Counted from the stretch's first letter, positions 1 to 8,251 are shown. The stretch is 64,000 nt of DNA from Natronomicrosphaera sp040876735 (GCA_040876735.1 JBBDPC010000114.1:1-64000); one strand, 5' to 3'. Numbers and translations: made by a program. The notes: generated from the sequence alone by a model not told the origin.

Positions 1-63
1 GGCGATCTGGATCTGCATCCCGAGTCAACGACCCACACGAAAGTCTGAAGCGGCAACTATTAT

Positions 64-945
64 TTGTATCCAAAGGCACATACCGGATACATATTGATGG
101 AGTTTGTGGATGGTTTGGATATTGACAGCTATTTGAAAAAATCTCCAGAAAAAATAAACGAAATCTTCCTTCAAGTTGTCGACGGGTTTACTTACTTGGA
201 ATCGAATGGAATATTGCATCGTGATATTCGGCCGCAGAATATCATGGTTAGTTCGTGGGGGCAGGCTAAAATTATTGATCTTGGCTTCGGCAAGCAGGTA
301 GAGACGGTTGAAGACTTTGGCAAGAGCATTAGCTTGAACTGGTGGTGCGAAACTCCCGAAGAATTCTCGGCATCAATCTATAACTATCAGTCAGAAGTAT
401 ACTTTGTTGGAAAGTTGTTCGAGAAAGTAGTTCAAGAGCAAGGAGTGGAGGATTTCAAATATAAAGATGTGGTGTCTCGAATGTGTGAGAGAAATCCATC
501 GGCAAGAATTGCAAGTTTCTCGGAAATTGAAAAACACATACAGGCCGATCGATTTTACGAAATAGAGTTCGAAGACTGGGAGCGCACTTCTTACCGCGAA
601 TTTTCCGACGCATTGTACTCCGCGGTTACGAAAATCAAGCAGGGCGATAAGTATGTAGATGATATTGTACGCATTCAAGTACTCTTGGAAGACGCTTACC
701 GTAAATGTATGCTTGAGAAGTGGGTGCCTGAAGTCACTCAGGTTGTTAGGTGCTTCATCGACGGCGGGTACTACTACAATACTAGGTACACATTCTCAGT
801 TAGCGTCCTGAAAGGATTTCTTCGGCTATTGAAGTCTGCGAGTAATGAAAAGAAGCGTGTAGTGCTCGCAAATCTTCATACAAAGCTTGATTCTCTGCCT
901 CGTTATTCTAGTAATAACATTGCCCTTGACGATGTTCCTTTCTGA
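64..945 (+). CDS. Protein-kinase-like protein, 5'-truncated
   Basis: This is the C-lobe of a eukaryotic-type protein kinase followed by about 150 residues of a helical C-terminal region I do not recognise. The catalytic loop HRDIRPQN lies at residues 52-59, a DLG triplet replaces DFG at 72-74, and a TPEE segment resembling the APE motif lies at 97-100. The reading frame is open only from base 49, after an in-frame TGA at 46-48. The glycine loop and the beta-3 lysine are therefore absent, and none of the three forward frames of bases 1-48 supplies a convincing N-lobe. The TTG at 64 is only the first possible start. The gene is clearly AT-richer than everything to its right, which suggests transfer. 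It is either a remnant or a gene frameshifted near the window edge. The kinase fold is fairly sure, but activity is doubtful. Confidence 0.6.
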   Translation: MYPKAHTGYILMEFVDGLDIDSYLKKSPEKINEIFLQVVDGFTYLESNGILHRDIRPQNIMVSSWGQAKIIDLGFGKQVETVEDFGKSISLNWWCETPEEFSASIYNYQSEVYFVGKLFEKVVQEQGVEDFKYKDVVSRMCERNPSARIASFSEIEKHIQADRFYEIEFEDWERTSYREFSDALYSAVTKIKQGDKYVDDIVRIQVLLEDAYRKCMLEKWVPEVTQVVRCFIDGGYYYNTRYTFSVSVLKGFLRLLKSASNEKKRVVLANLHTKLDSLPRYSSNNIALDDVPF

Positions 946-1030
946 TGTCTTAGGTAAAAACAGTGTCGTGTCGGATACCATTGGGGAATCGAAAGCTGAT
1001 GTGGCAGATAATTGCCGGAGGGAGTGAGCG

Positions 1031-1324
1031 GTGCTGGAGTTGTTGATTCTGTACAAGATGTGCAGTGATGCGGGGAAGGTGTTGAAGCGGAAGGGGTATC
1101 GGGCGGGGTGGTGGTATGTGTTGATGGTGGCGTTGTGGTTTGGGGTGCAGTTTGTGGTGGGGTTGGTGGGGGCGGTGGTGATGATGATCGTGGCGGGGCC
1201 GGAGGGGCCGGTGCTGCTGGTTTATGTGGCGGCGCTGGTGGCGGCGTTTGTCAGTGCGGTGTTGGTGACGGGGTATATCGAACGGTTGCCGGATCGAGCG
1301 GGTGGGGTGGTTTCGGGGGAGTGA
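1031..1324 (+). CDS. Small membrane protein, unknown function
   Basis: This 97-residue protein has two strongly hydrophobic segments, roughly residues 26-52 and 60-82, separated by a short Gly-Pro turn. A charged N-terminus contains KVLKRKGYR. A GTG start is chosen because a GGAGGG ribosome binding site lies at 1018-1023, about 7 nt upstream. It is followed at once by a strong hairpin with a T tract (1344-1371). It is probably an integral membrane protein with both ends on the same side. I recognise no family and propose no function. Codon use is already high-GC, so the AT-rich foreign stretch ends upstream of this gene. Confidence 0.5.
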   Translation: MLELLILYKMCSDAGKVLKRKGYRAGWWYVLMVALWFGVQFVVGLVGAVVMMIVAGPEGPVLLVYVAALVAAFVSAVLVTGYIERLPDRAGGVVSGE

Positions 1325-1343
1325 GGGTGGGGGTGGGTTAGGC

Positions 1344-1371
1344 GCCCACCCGCAGGAGCGGGTGGGCTTTT
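1344..1371 (+). terminator. Hairpin plus T tract; family A-like palindrome (copy A1)
   Basis: Perfect 10-bp stem GCCCACCCGC/GCGGGTGGGC with an AGGA loop, followed by TTTT. It has the form of an intrinsic terminator for the small membrane protein gene. It shares the GCCCAC/GTGGGC arms of the dispersed family A palindromes and lies 60 nt upstream of the Y1 transposase gene, where REP elements often flank a RAYT gene. Confidence 0.6.
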
Positions 1372-1418
1372 GGGGGGGGGTGTGAGCTTTTTTGCTTTTG
1401 TGGGGTTGTTGGTGGGGG

Positions 1419-1424
1419 TACGAT
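1419..1424 (+). promoter_or_regulatory. Possible -10 element, leaderless geometry
   Basis: TACGAT ends 6 nt before the ATG at 1431 of the Y1 transposase gene, which would place the transcription start on the start codon. No convincing -35 hexamer is visible. The same spacing recurs at 14092-14097 and 41783-41788. Confidence 0.35.
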
Positions 1425-1430
1425 TTCTGC

Positions 1431-2099
1431 ATGTCCAGGGCGTGGAACAACTGGTATCACTGCATGGGGAACACGTATGGGACGTGGTTGCCGGGGGATG
1501 GGCGGGGGTTTCGGACGCGGCATCATCGGGAACATGTGGAAGGGGACTACAAGTTTCCGCCGCCGCCGGGAATGTATGACGAATTGTTTGAGCGGTCGAA
1601 GCGGGTGATGAAGCGGCCTGCGGTGTTCTTTCCGCGCGAGCTGCGGGCGGAGGTGTGCCGGCTGTTGGCGGACACGCTGCGAGACGACTACCAGGTGGAA
1701 GTGGTGGAGTTAAGCGTGGGCGGAATTCACTTCCACCTGCTGGCGCGGTTTGTGCCGGTGGGGGTGGATCCGTATGAGCATCTGGCGGCGCTGAATATCA
1801 AGCTGACGCATCCGCGGAAAGCCCCGCCCCGCGGGGGCGGGGGCCCGCGCTCAGGGGAGCGTGGGCTTTCGGCGTATGATCATGATCCGGCGCCGCGGCG
1901 GATATTGGGGTTGGCGCGGTCGTGGGTGACGCATCAGATGAAACAGCGGGGGCATTTTGCGGACGTGACTGGGGGGCTGTGGGCGCGGCGGCCGAAGGTG
2001 GAGCCGGTGCGGGATCGGGCTCACCAGCTTGCGGCGGTGACGTACATTCGCCGGCACGCGGCGCAGCGCTCTGCGGTGCTCTCCCTGCTGCGGTCCTGA
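1431..2099 (+). CDS. Y1 (IS200-like / REP-associated) transposase-like protein
   Basis: A 222-residue protein of the HUH single-strand DNA transposase type. The N-terminus has the blocks GNTYGTWLPGD and HREHVEGDY that I associate with planctomycete Y1-like transposases. The HUH-like metal motif reads HFH at residues 100-102. The C-terminus has LGLARSWVTHQM and YIRRH. I could not identify the catalytic tyrosine with certainty. The ATG at 1431 is chosen because the conserved block begins there. Residues about 131-148 are a Gly/Pro/Arg-rich insert encoded by two adjacent hairpins (1817-1870), so the gene appears to carry its own in-frame palindrome insertion. REP-associated transposases of this class are thought to act on dispersed palindromes, and such repeats are abundant in this window. 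No IS ends were identified. Confidence 0.65.
   Translation: MSRAWNNWYHCMGNTYGTWLPGDGRGFRTRHHREHVEGDYKFPPPPGMYDELFERSKRVMKRPAVFFPRELRAEVCRLLADTLRDDYQVEVVELSVGGIHFHLLARFVPVGVDPYEHLAALNIKLTHPRKAPPRGGGGPRSGERGLSAYDHDPAPRRILGLARSWVTHQMKQRGHFADVTGGLWARRPKVEPVRDRAHQLAAVTYIRRHAAQRSAVLSLLRS
1817..1870 (+). repeat. Double hairpin inside the Y1 transposase gene (copy A2)
   Basis: GAAAGCCC (1817-1824) is repeated inverted as GGGCTTTC (1863-1870). Inside lie a perfect 9-bp hairpin CCCCGCCCC/GGGGCGGGG with a GCG loop (1822-1842) and a second hairpin CCCGCGCTC/GAGCGTGGG (1844-1865, one mismatch). It resembles two family A-like elements in tandem and keeps the reading frame open. Confidence 0.6.
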
Positions 2100-2109
2100 T
2101 GCGGGGTGT

Positions 2110-3372
2110 TTACATGCTCAAGAGGACGAGCAGGGCGCCGATGAGTGCGATGACCAGGCCCCAGCCGCTGACGGCGGCCCAGAACAGGGGCTGGGCGGTG
2201 AGCGGTTCGCTGTCGCCGAGCTGGACCATTTGCGTTTGGCCGGACGGGCCGTCGTCGGCGTTGTCCAGGGCGGTGAAGGAGGCGAGGTCGAACATGCGGC
2301 GGGCCTGCATGGGCGGCTCGCCGCGCTGCACGGCTTCGAGGTCTTCGAGCAGGTCGGCGGTGTTGGCGTACCGCTGCTCGGGGTCTTTGGCGAGGCAGAC
2401 TTCGATGATCTCAGCGAGGCCGGTGCTCAGTTCGGGGTTGATGTGGTCCGGGGGGGTGACCTGTTCGCGCAGGTGTTTGTGCATCACGGCCGAGGGGGAG
2501 GCGCCTTCGAAGGGGACCTGGCCGGTGACCATGTGGTAGAGCGTGGCGCCGAGGGAGTAGATGTCGGCGCGGAAGTCGACGTTGCGTTCGCCGCGGATCT
2601 GCTCGGGCGAGATGTAGTAGGGCGTGCCGAAGGCTTTGCCGGCCTCGGCCTCGGCGGCTTCGCGGTCGGAGACGGCGCGGGCGAGGCCCATGTCGGCGAG
2701 CTTGGCCCGGCCTTCGCTGGTGATCATGATGTTCTTGGGCTTGACGTCGCGGTGGATGAAGCCCGCCTCGTGGGCGTGGTGCAGCGCCTTGGCGATCTGC
2801 ACCGTCAGGGAGAGGGCTTCTTTTTCGGTGTACCGGCCTTTCTTGGTGATGTCGTCGAAGACGGTTCGGCCCTCGACGTATTCCATCACGAAGTAGTGGT
2901 AGTCGCCGGCCTTGCCGACGTCGATGGCCTGGACGATGTTGGGGTGGTTGAGCTTGGCGGCGGCCTTGCCCTCGGCGTAGAAGCGGTCGACGAACTGGGC
3001 GTTGTTCGTGTGCTTGCGGGGGAGGACCTTGATCGCCACCGGGCGGTCGAGGCTGATCTGGCGGGCCTTGTAGACGGTGGCCATCGCCCCGGCGCCGAGG
3101 CGTTCGAGGATGACGTAGCCGGGGATCTGCTGGCCGCGGCGCTGTTCTTCGACTTCGGGCTTGATGCGGTCGATCTGCCTGCGGGTGGCGATGCCTTCGT
3201 GGATCAGCAGGTCGGCGAGCGATTCGCTGGGGCTGGCGTCGCTGTCGGCGTCGCCGCGGCTGCGCTGGAGCTCGAGGCAGCGTTGCACCTCTTCGGGCGT
3301 GGCGAGGCCCTTCTCCACGACCAGCCGGCCGAGCAGGGTGTCCACACTGGATTGAGCGAGTTGGTCAGCCAT
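2110..3372 (-). CDS. PknB-like Ser/Thr protein kinase, membrane-anchored
   Basis: A 420-residue kinase. Residues 1-80 form an N-terminal helical region with two repeats like DTLLGRLVVEKGLATPEEV and ADLLIHEGIATRRQI, resembling the GspE/MshE N-terminal fold. The kinase domain spans roughly 86-345, with glycine loop GAGAMATV, beta-3 Lys115, HRDVKPKN at 207-214, DMG instead of DFG at 227-229, and SPEQ at 255-258. A single C-terminal membrane helix at about 395-418 would anchor the kinase facing the cytoplasm, with no extracellular sensor. The start at 3372 is chosen because it precedes the conserved N-terminal repeats. Upstream codons of the longer frame overlap likely promoter sequence. It is convergent with the Y1 transposase gene with only a 10-nt gap. 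Activity is likely because the catalytic residues are intact. Confidence 0.88.
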   Translation of the reverse strand: MADQLAQSSVDTLLGRLVVEKGLATPEEVQRCLELQRSRGDADSDASPSESLADLLIHEGIATRRQIDRIKPEVEEQRRGQQIPGYVILERLGAGAMATVYKARQISLDRPVAIKVLPRKHTNNAQFVDRFYAEGKAAAKLNHPNIVQAIDVGKAGDYHYFVMEYVEGRTVFDDITKKGRYTEKEALSLTVQIAKALHHAHEAGFIHRDVKPKNIMITSEGRAKLADMGLARAVSDREAAEAEAGKAFGTPYYISPEQIRGERNVDFRADIYSLGATLYHMVTGQVPFEGASPSAVMHKHLREQVTPPDHINPELSTGLAEIIEVCLAKDPEQRYANTADLLEDLEAVQRGEPPMQARRMFDLASFTALDNADDGPSGQTQMVQLGDSEPLTAQPLFWAAVSGWGLVIALIGALLVLLSM

Positions 3373-3530
3373 GGGTGGGGAGCGTGCTCCGTCGCGGCGG
3401 GAGACGTAAAAGGCCGCGCGACATGAGTATACCGGCCCCGTGCGGTGGACAGTAGATTTCCGGCCCGGCTGTGTCAAAAAGACGCTCGTTATCCGGACGT
3501 GGGGGGCGGGATGAGGGAGAGAGGCACTGC

Positions 3531-3593
3531 TGATTTGTGATTGCTGATGTCTGATTGAGCAATCAGCAATCAGCAATCAGCAATCATAAATCA
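3531..3593. repeat. AATCAGC tandem array within an 18-bp inverted repeat
   Basis: Left arm 3531-3548 pairs with right arm 3576-3593 over 18 positions with one mismatch. The loop and right arm contain three to four head-to-tail copies of the heptamer AATCAGC (3561-3585). A second small hairpin CTGATT/AATCAG lies at 3551-3566. The segment is much AT-richer than its surroundings. It lies between divergent promoters, so a terminator role is unlikely. Confidence 0.7.
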
Positions 3594-3693
3594 CTCCCCC
3601 TCATCCGGGGCTTCGCGGACTCAGCGTGCGGCGTTTTCAAACGTGAATTCTCACCCCGCCCGCTTTCGGCTGCCCAAACCGGCCAAGAGTCAT

Positions 3694-3699
3694 TACAAT
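3694..3699 (+). promoter_or_regulatory. Possible -10 element (TACAAT)
   Basis: TACAAT lies 33 nt before the ATG of the prenyl synthase gene. No good -35 hexamer is visible at 17 nt upstream. Confidence 0.35.
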
Positions 3700-3732
3700 C
3701 TGCGTTTCAGTTCCTCCTTGAGGTAGCAGACG

Positions 3733-4758
3733 ATGCTGGTGCTGGCCAAGAGCGACAACGCCATCCGCGAACGGCTGACGGCCGACCTGGCCGACGTCGA
3801 GGCCCGTTTTGCCGCCGAGCTGCTCTCCGACCTGCCCTGCGTCAATGAACTGGTCGAGCACGTCGAGCGGTACCGTGGCAAGATGCTGCGGCCGACGCTG
3901 GTGCTCGTCAGCGCGCTGGCGACGTCGCCCGACCGGGCCGAGACCAGCGAGGCCCACCGCATCGTCGCCACGGTGATCGAGATGGTGCACATGGCCACCC
4001 TCGTCCACGACGACATCCTCGACGAGGCGGAGCTTCGCCGGCGGGGGGCGACGATCAACCACCTGGTGGGCAACGAGGCGGCGGTGATGCTGGGCGATTA
4101 CCTCATCAGCCATGCTTACCACCTCTGTTCCTCGCTGGGCGATGCGGAGATCAGCCGGTCGATCGCCGCGGCGACCAACACGGTCTGCGAAGGCGAGCTG
4201 CTCCAGCTTGCCAACCGCAACAACTGGTCGCTGGACGAGCGGACGTACGACGAGATCATCCGCCGGAAGACGGCGAGCCTGTGCGGCGTCTGCTGCCGGC
4301 TGGCGGCGGTGGTCAGCCAGGCCGAGCCGGCGGTGGCGGAGGCGTTGTATGACTACGGCGAGAAGCTGGGCGTGGCGTTCCAGATCGTGGATGACCTGCT
4401 GGACCTGACCGGGGACGAGCGGACGGTGGGCAAGACGCTCGGGCGTGACCTGGAGAAGGGCAAGCTGACGCTGCCGTTGATTCACCATCTTGCTTCGCTG
4501 GACGAAGCCGACCGGCTGACGGTGCAGGCGATGCTCGAAGCGCAGCGGGACCGGGCGCTGGACCCGGCGGTGCGTGCCCGGCAGGCGGCGGTATTGCGTG
4601 ACCGGCTGATCGCGGGCGACGCGGTGGCTTACGCCCGCCAGCGTGCGGCGGAACTGGTGGCGACGGCCAAGGCCCGGGTGAGCCAGTACCTGGCCGACTC
4701 GCCGGCCCGGACGCTGCTGCTGGAGATGGCCGACGCGGTGCTCAGCCGGCAGTTTTGA
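3733..4758 (+). CDS. ispB: Trans-polyprenyl diphosphate synthase
   Basis: A 341-residue class I prenyltransferase that condenses isopentenyl diphosphate with an allylic diphosphate to build a polyprenyl chain, usually the side chain of menaquinone. The first aspartate-rich motif is DDILDE (residues 93-98), followed by the expected arginines in LRRRGATINH. The second is DDLLD (220-224). GDYLISHAYHL and KTASL lie between them. The length fits long-chain (octaprenyl or heptaprenyl) synthases. The exact chain length cannot be read from the sequence. The ATG at 3733 is preceded by GAGG at 3719-3722 in TTGAGGTAG. It stands alone, with a terminator-like hairpin downstream (4779-4807). The family is secure and the gene symbol is by analogy. 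Confidence 0.88.
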   Translation: MLVLAKSDNAIRERLTADLADVEARFAAELLSDLPCVNELVEHVERYRGKMLRPTLVLVSALATSPDRAETSEAHRIVATVIEMVHMATLVHDDILDEAELRRRGATINHLVGNEAAVMLGDYLISHAYHLCSSLGDAEISRSIAAATNTVCEGELLQLANRNNWSLDERTYDEIIRRKTASLCGVCCRLAAVVSQAEPAVAEALYDYGEKLGVAFQIVDDLLDLTGDERTVGKTLGRDLEKGKLTLPLIHHLASLDEADRLTVQAMLEAQRDRALDPAVRARQAAVLRDRLIAGDAVAYARQRAAELVATAKARVSQYLADSPARTLLLEMADAVLSRQF

Positions 4759-4778
4759 GGCCGGTGGATGGCATTGTC

Positions 4779-4807
4779 GACGCCCCCGGCCTCACGCTGG
4801 GGGCGTC
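4779..4807 (+). terminator. Terminator-like hairpin after the prenyl synthase gene
   Basis: A 9-bp stem GACGCCCCC/GGGGGCGTC with an 11-nt loop, followed by TGAAAAGG. It lacks a clear T tract, so it may be a weak terminator. Confidence 0.5.
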
Positions 4808-4880
4808 TGAAAAGGTTTACCCCCTTTCCCCATCCGGATTTCTACGGACATCCGACCTGAACGCGGCGCTCGCATTGGCG

Positions 4881-4886
4881 TACAAT
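4881..4886 (+). promoter_or_regulatory. Possible -10 element (TACAAT)
   Basis: TACAAT lies 6 nt before a GTG at 4893 and 147 nt before the ATG at 5034 of the receiver-domain protein. It could drive a leaderless message starting at 4893 or a message with a long leader. Confidence 0.35.
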
Positions 4887-5033
4887 CATTGAGTGAGACC
4901 CGGTGTCGGCCCGATAGCGTCAAGGGGAGGCGGACCGGGTGACCCACAGCTTGCCCGACGCGGCCGGCGTCGGGCGGGAAGCAAGCCCCCGCGGAAGATG
5001 GTTGTACCGTCGGGCCGGGGCAACAGGCGAGCG

Positions 5034-6806
5034 ATGCACATGGACGATACACGCCCCCGCGTGTTGGTGTTTGCCGGGAAGGTGGCGCGGGACTATTCGA
5101 TCCCCGGCTGCCTCGGCGACCAGTTCCGCGTCGACGTTTACGAACGCCTCGACGAAGCCTTGGCCGCCCTCCGCAGCGAAGACTACCACGCGGTCTTTGC
5201 CGACGTCGGCGACTTCCTGCCCCTGGAGCGCGGGCTGGTGGGCGGCAAGTCCAGCCTCATCCTCAACACCATCGGCGAAGGCGTGCTCATCGTCGACGCC
5301 GACGGCCGGTGCAGTTGGTCCAACAAGCGCATGCGGGGCTTCACCCCCGAAGTCTTCGAGCACGTCCGCCGCATCTGCTCCCAGGCCCTGTCCATCTTCA
5401 CCGCCCAGTCGGGCCCGATCAGCGAGTCCGCCCGGCCGCGCAGCAAGAAGTTCACCTTCCAGGTCGAAGCCCGCTACTTCGAAATGATCTGCTCGCCCGT
5501 CGTCAGCGACGAAGGGCAGGTTCAGCAGGTCGTCGGCGTCGTCTGGGACGCCACCAGCGGCAAGCGGCTGCAAAGCAAGATCGACGCCATCGACTCCGCC
5601 GGCCGGGAGCTGGCGACCATCGACTCCGAGGCCGTCTCCAAGCTCACGCCCAGCGAACGTCTGAAGCTGTTGCAGGACAAGATCATCCGCTACAGCAAAG
5701 ACCTGATGCACTTCGACCACTTCGCCATCCGCCTGGTCGACAAGCGGACCAACCGGCTGGAGGTGGTCATCGCCGAGGGACTGCCGCCCGAAGCGCTTGA
5801 GATCGACCTTTACGCCCAGCCGGAGGGCAACGGCATCTCCGGCTACGTCGCCGCCACGGGCCGCAGCTACATCTGCCACGACACGGAAAAAGACCCCCGC
5901 TACGTGCCGGGCCTGCAACATTCCAAGAGTTCGCTGACCGTGCCGCTGATGCTGTTCGACAAGGTGGTGGGCGTCTACAACATCGAAAGCGAGCAGGTCG
6001 GCGCGTTCAACGAGGACGACCGGCAGTTCGCCGAGATCTTCGGCCGGTCGGTCGCGCTGGCGCTGAACATCCTCGACCTGCTGGTGGTCGAGCGCTACAC
6101 CACGTCGGGCCAGATCACCGACTCGGTGGTGCAGGAGATGGCCCAGCCGATGAACGACATCGTCACCGATGCCCAGACGCTGATCGAGGAGTACATCGGC
6201 GACGACACGATGCGCGGCCGGCTGAACCGCATCGTCGAAAACGTCGAGGCGATCCGCCATGCCATCCGCGACGTCGCCGCCGGGCCCAAGACGATCCTGG
6301 GCAAGAACAAGTTCAAGCAGCAGCAGGTCGACCCGCTGCTGAAGGACAAGCGCGTGCTGATCGCCGACGACGAGCCGCACATGCGCTCCACCGTCGCCGA
6401 CGTGCTCCGCAAACACGGCTGCCAGGTGCAGGTCGCCAAAGACGGCTACGAGGCCTGCACACTGCTGGAACAGGACACGTTCGAGCTGGTCATCTCCGAC
6501 ATCAAGATGCCTTACCGCAACGGCTATGAAATCTTCGCCGCCGCCCACCGGCACAACGAACGGCTGCCGGTGATCCTCATGACCGGCTTCGGGTACGACC
6601 CGCACCACTCGATCGTCCGCGCCAGCCAGGAAGGGCTGTCCAGCGTGCTCTTCAAGCCCTTCAAGGTCGACCAGCTCATCGACGAAACACGCAAGGCCCT
6701 CACCCCCGGCCACCTCGCCCAGCAGGCCAAGGCCGACCCGCCCGCCGAGGGCAACGGCGACGACGCCAACCCCGCCGCCACTCCCGACCCCAAAGCCCAG
6801 GACTGA
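5034..6806 (+). CDS. PAS/GAF sensor protein with C-terminal receiver domain
   Basis: About 590 residues. An N-terminal region resembles a receiver without a clear phospho-acceptor (VLVFAGKVARDYSIPG). Next comes a PAS-like segment (LILNTIGEGVLIVDADG), then a GAF domain (about residues 205-350, with GNGISGYVAATGR), a helical linker like a histidine-kinase dimerisation segment but without a convincing H-box, and a typical receiver domain at about 440-560. In the receiver, DDEPHM gives the acidic pocket, VISDIKMP the phospho-acceptor Asp, and FKPF the conserved Lys. No kinase ATPase domain is present, so it probably receives rather than makes phosphate. ATG 5034 is chosen because residues before it are low-complexity and basic, but a GTG start at 4893 fits a -10 hexamer exactly. 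It lies 3 nt upstream of rsmB, so the two are probably cotranscribed. Confidence 0.75.
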   Translation: MHMDDTRPRVLVFAGKVARDYSIPGCLGDQFRVDVYERLDEALAALRSEDYHAVFADVGDFLPLERGLVGGKSSLILNTIGEGVLIVDADGRCSWSNKRMRGFTPEVFEHVRRICSQALSIFTAQSGPISESARPRSKKFTFQVEARYFEMICSPVVSDEGQVQQVVGVVWDATSGKRLQSKIDAIDSAGRELATIDSEAVSKLTPSERLKLLQDKIIRYSKDLMHFDHFAIRLVDKRTNRLEVVIAEGLPPEALEIDLYAQPEGNGISGYVAATGRSYICHDTEKDPRYVPGLQHSKSSLTVPLMLFDKVVGVYNIESEQVGAFNEDDRQFAEIFGRSVALALNILDLLVVERYTTSGQITDSVVQEMAQPMNDIVTDAQTLIEEYIGDDTMRGRLNRIVENVEAIRHAIRDVAAGPKTILGKNKFKQQQVDPLLKDKRVLIADDEPHMRSTVADVLRKHGCQVQVAKDGYEACTLLEQDTFELVISDIKMPYRNGYEIFAAAHRHNERLPVILMTGFGYDPHHSIVRASQEGLSSVLFKPFKVDQLIDETRKALTPGHLAQQAKADPPAEGNGDDANPAATPDPKAQD

Positions 6807-6809
6807 CGC

Positions 6810-8213
6810 ATGGCGGATCGCAACGCTTCGCCACGCTCGGGACGCGAGGCCGCCACGCGCGCCCTGGCCGAGGCGGCTGCACGCTTCCCCGACCTGCCGC
6901 CAAGCACGCTCAACACCGCCGGCCTCTCACCGGCCGAGGCCGGGCTGGCGCTGGCGATCCACCGCACCACGCTGCGCCGCTGGCTGACGCTGGAGCACTT
7001 GGTGGGGCGGTTCGTGAAGCAGCCGATGTGGCGGTTGCAGCCGGCGATGCGGGCGGTGCTGCTGGCGGGGGCGACGCAGTTGCTGTTCATGGATCGGCTG
7101 CCCGCCTATGCCGTGGTGGATGAGATGGTCGACCTCGCTCGTCGGCTGGTGCGGCCGAAGGCGGCGGCGATGGTCAATGGTGTGCTGCGGAATGTGTCTC
7201 GTCTGGTGGCGCGCAATGCGGACGACGAGCCGTGGACGCCCGGGCGTGACCGGCTGCCGTGGTATGCCGACACGGCCAGCGCCCATCCCGCGACGATCCA
7301 CCTCAAGCAGCCGCTGCTGCCCGAACCGGCCGACCTGCCCGCGCACCTGGCGCTGGCGACCAGCATGCCCGAGGGGATGGTGCGGCAGTGGCTCGAAGCG
7401 TTCGACCAAGCGCAGGCGGTCGAGTTGTGCCTGCACGGGTTGAAGCTGGCGCCGACGATTGTGGCGGTGGAGCCTGGGTTTGATGCCGGGGCGGAACCGG
7501 GGGCCGGGCAGGGCGACTTAAGTCGCCCTGCCTCGGAGGCGCTTTACCGCGAGCACGCGCGCGCCGGGTTCCTTGTCTGGCAGGGCTCGCATGATGAGTT
7601 GACCGCCTTCCTCGCCGCCGACCCCCGCCGTCGGGTGCAGGACCCCGCCTCCGCCGAGCCGATCGCGGCGCTGCATGACCTGCGGTTCACCACCGTTCTC
7701 GACTACTGCGCCGGCCGGGGCACGAAGACCCGCCAGCTCGCCGCGCTGCGCCCCGGCGCCCGCCTTATCGCGACCGACCTCAACGCCGACCGCCTCGCCG
7801 AACTCGCCCCCGCCGCCGCCGGGTTGCCCAACATCGCCATCCAGCCGATCGACGACGCGAAGCAGCAGCTCGCCGGCGGCGTCGACCTGCTGCTGCTGGA
7901 CGTGCCCTGTTCCAACACGGCCGTGCTCGCCCGCCGACCCGAGGCCCGCTACCGGCTGACCCGCAAGGCGATGCTCAATCTCCAGGAACTGCAACGCCGG
8001 ATCGTCCGCGACGCATTGCCCACCCTCGCCCCGCAAGGGCACATTCTCTACAGCACGTGCAGTGTCGACCCCGGTGAGAACCAGCAGCAGGCCCGCTGGA
8101 TCGCCAAGCAGACGGGCGGTCAGATTGTCACCGAACACCAGACCCTGCCCGCCGGCGTCGGCGCGACCTACCACGACGGCAGCTACCACGCCCTGATCGC
8201 CACCACCTCGTAG
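6810..8213 (+). CDS. rsmB: 16S rRNA m5C967 methyltransferase RsmB family
   Basis: A 467-residue RNA cytosine-C5 methyltransferase. The N-terminal NusB-like RNA-binding domain (residues about 10-145) is followed by the SAM-binding Rossmann domain. The SAM loop is DYCAGRGTKT. The two cysteines needed by this family are in DVPCSNT (about residue 366) and YSTCSVDPGEN (about 416). The start ATG follows the upstream receiver gene by 3 nt. Residues about 233-241 are encoded by a perfect 26-bp palindrome (7507-7532, family B) and include a TTA leucine codon, unusual in this GC-rich DNA. The insert lies in the linker between the RNA-binding and catalytic domains, so function is probably preserved. Confidence 0.88.
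   Translation: MADRNASPRSGREAATRALAEAAARFPDLPPSTLNTAGLSPAEAGLALAIHRTTLRRWLTLEHLVGRFVKQPMWRLQPAMRAVLLAGATQLLFMDRLPAYAVVDEMVDLARRLVRPKAAAMVNGVLRNVSRLVARNADDEPWTPGRDRLPWYADTASAHPATIHLKQPLLPEPADLPAHLALATSMPEGMVRQWLEAFDQAQAVELCLHGLKLAPTIVAVEPGFDAGAEPGAGQGDLSRPASEALYREHARAGFLVWQGSHDELTAFLAADPRRRVQDPASAEPIAALHDLRFTTVLDYCAGRGTKTRQLAALRPGARLIATDLNADRLAELAPAAAGLPNIAIQPIDDAKQQLAGGVDLLLLDVPCSNTAVLARRPEARYRLTRKAMLNLQELQRRIVRDALPTLAPQGHILYSTCSVDPGENQQQARWIAKQTGGQIVTEHQTLPAGVGATYHDGSYHALIATTS
7507..7532 (+). repeat. Family B palindrome in rsmB (copy B1)
   Basis: A perfect 26-bp palindrome with arms GGCAGGGCGACTT/AAGTCGCCCTGCC, centred on CTTAAG. It is read in frame as GQGDLSRPA. It shares size, centre and reading phase with the two copies in rnr. 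Confidence 0.85.
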
Positions 8214-8251
8214 CCGCTTGGCGCTCCCCGCTCCCCCGCTTCACCCGCGCC

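Larger units (their letters stand above)
3373..3732. other. Intergenic region between divergent genes with repeats
   Basis: This 360-nt region separates the kinase and prenyl synthase genes. It contains an AT-rich nested inverted repeat (3531-3593) and a TACAAT hexamer (3694-3699). I see no gene in it. Confidence 0.6.

Noticed and set aside
3561..3585. AATCAGC repeats as a small CRISPR-like array
   Set aside because: The units are contiguous heptamers without spacers, and no cas gene is present.
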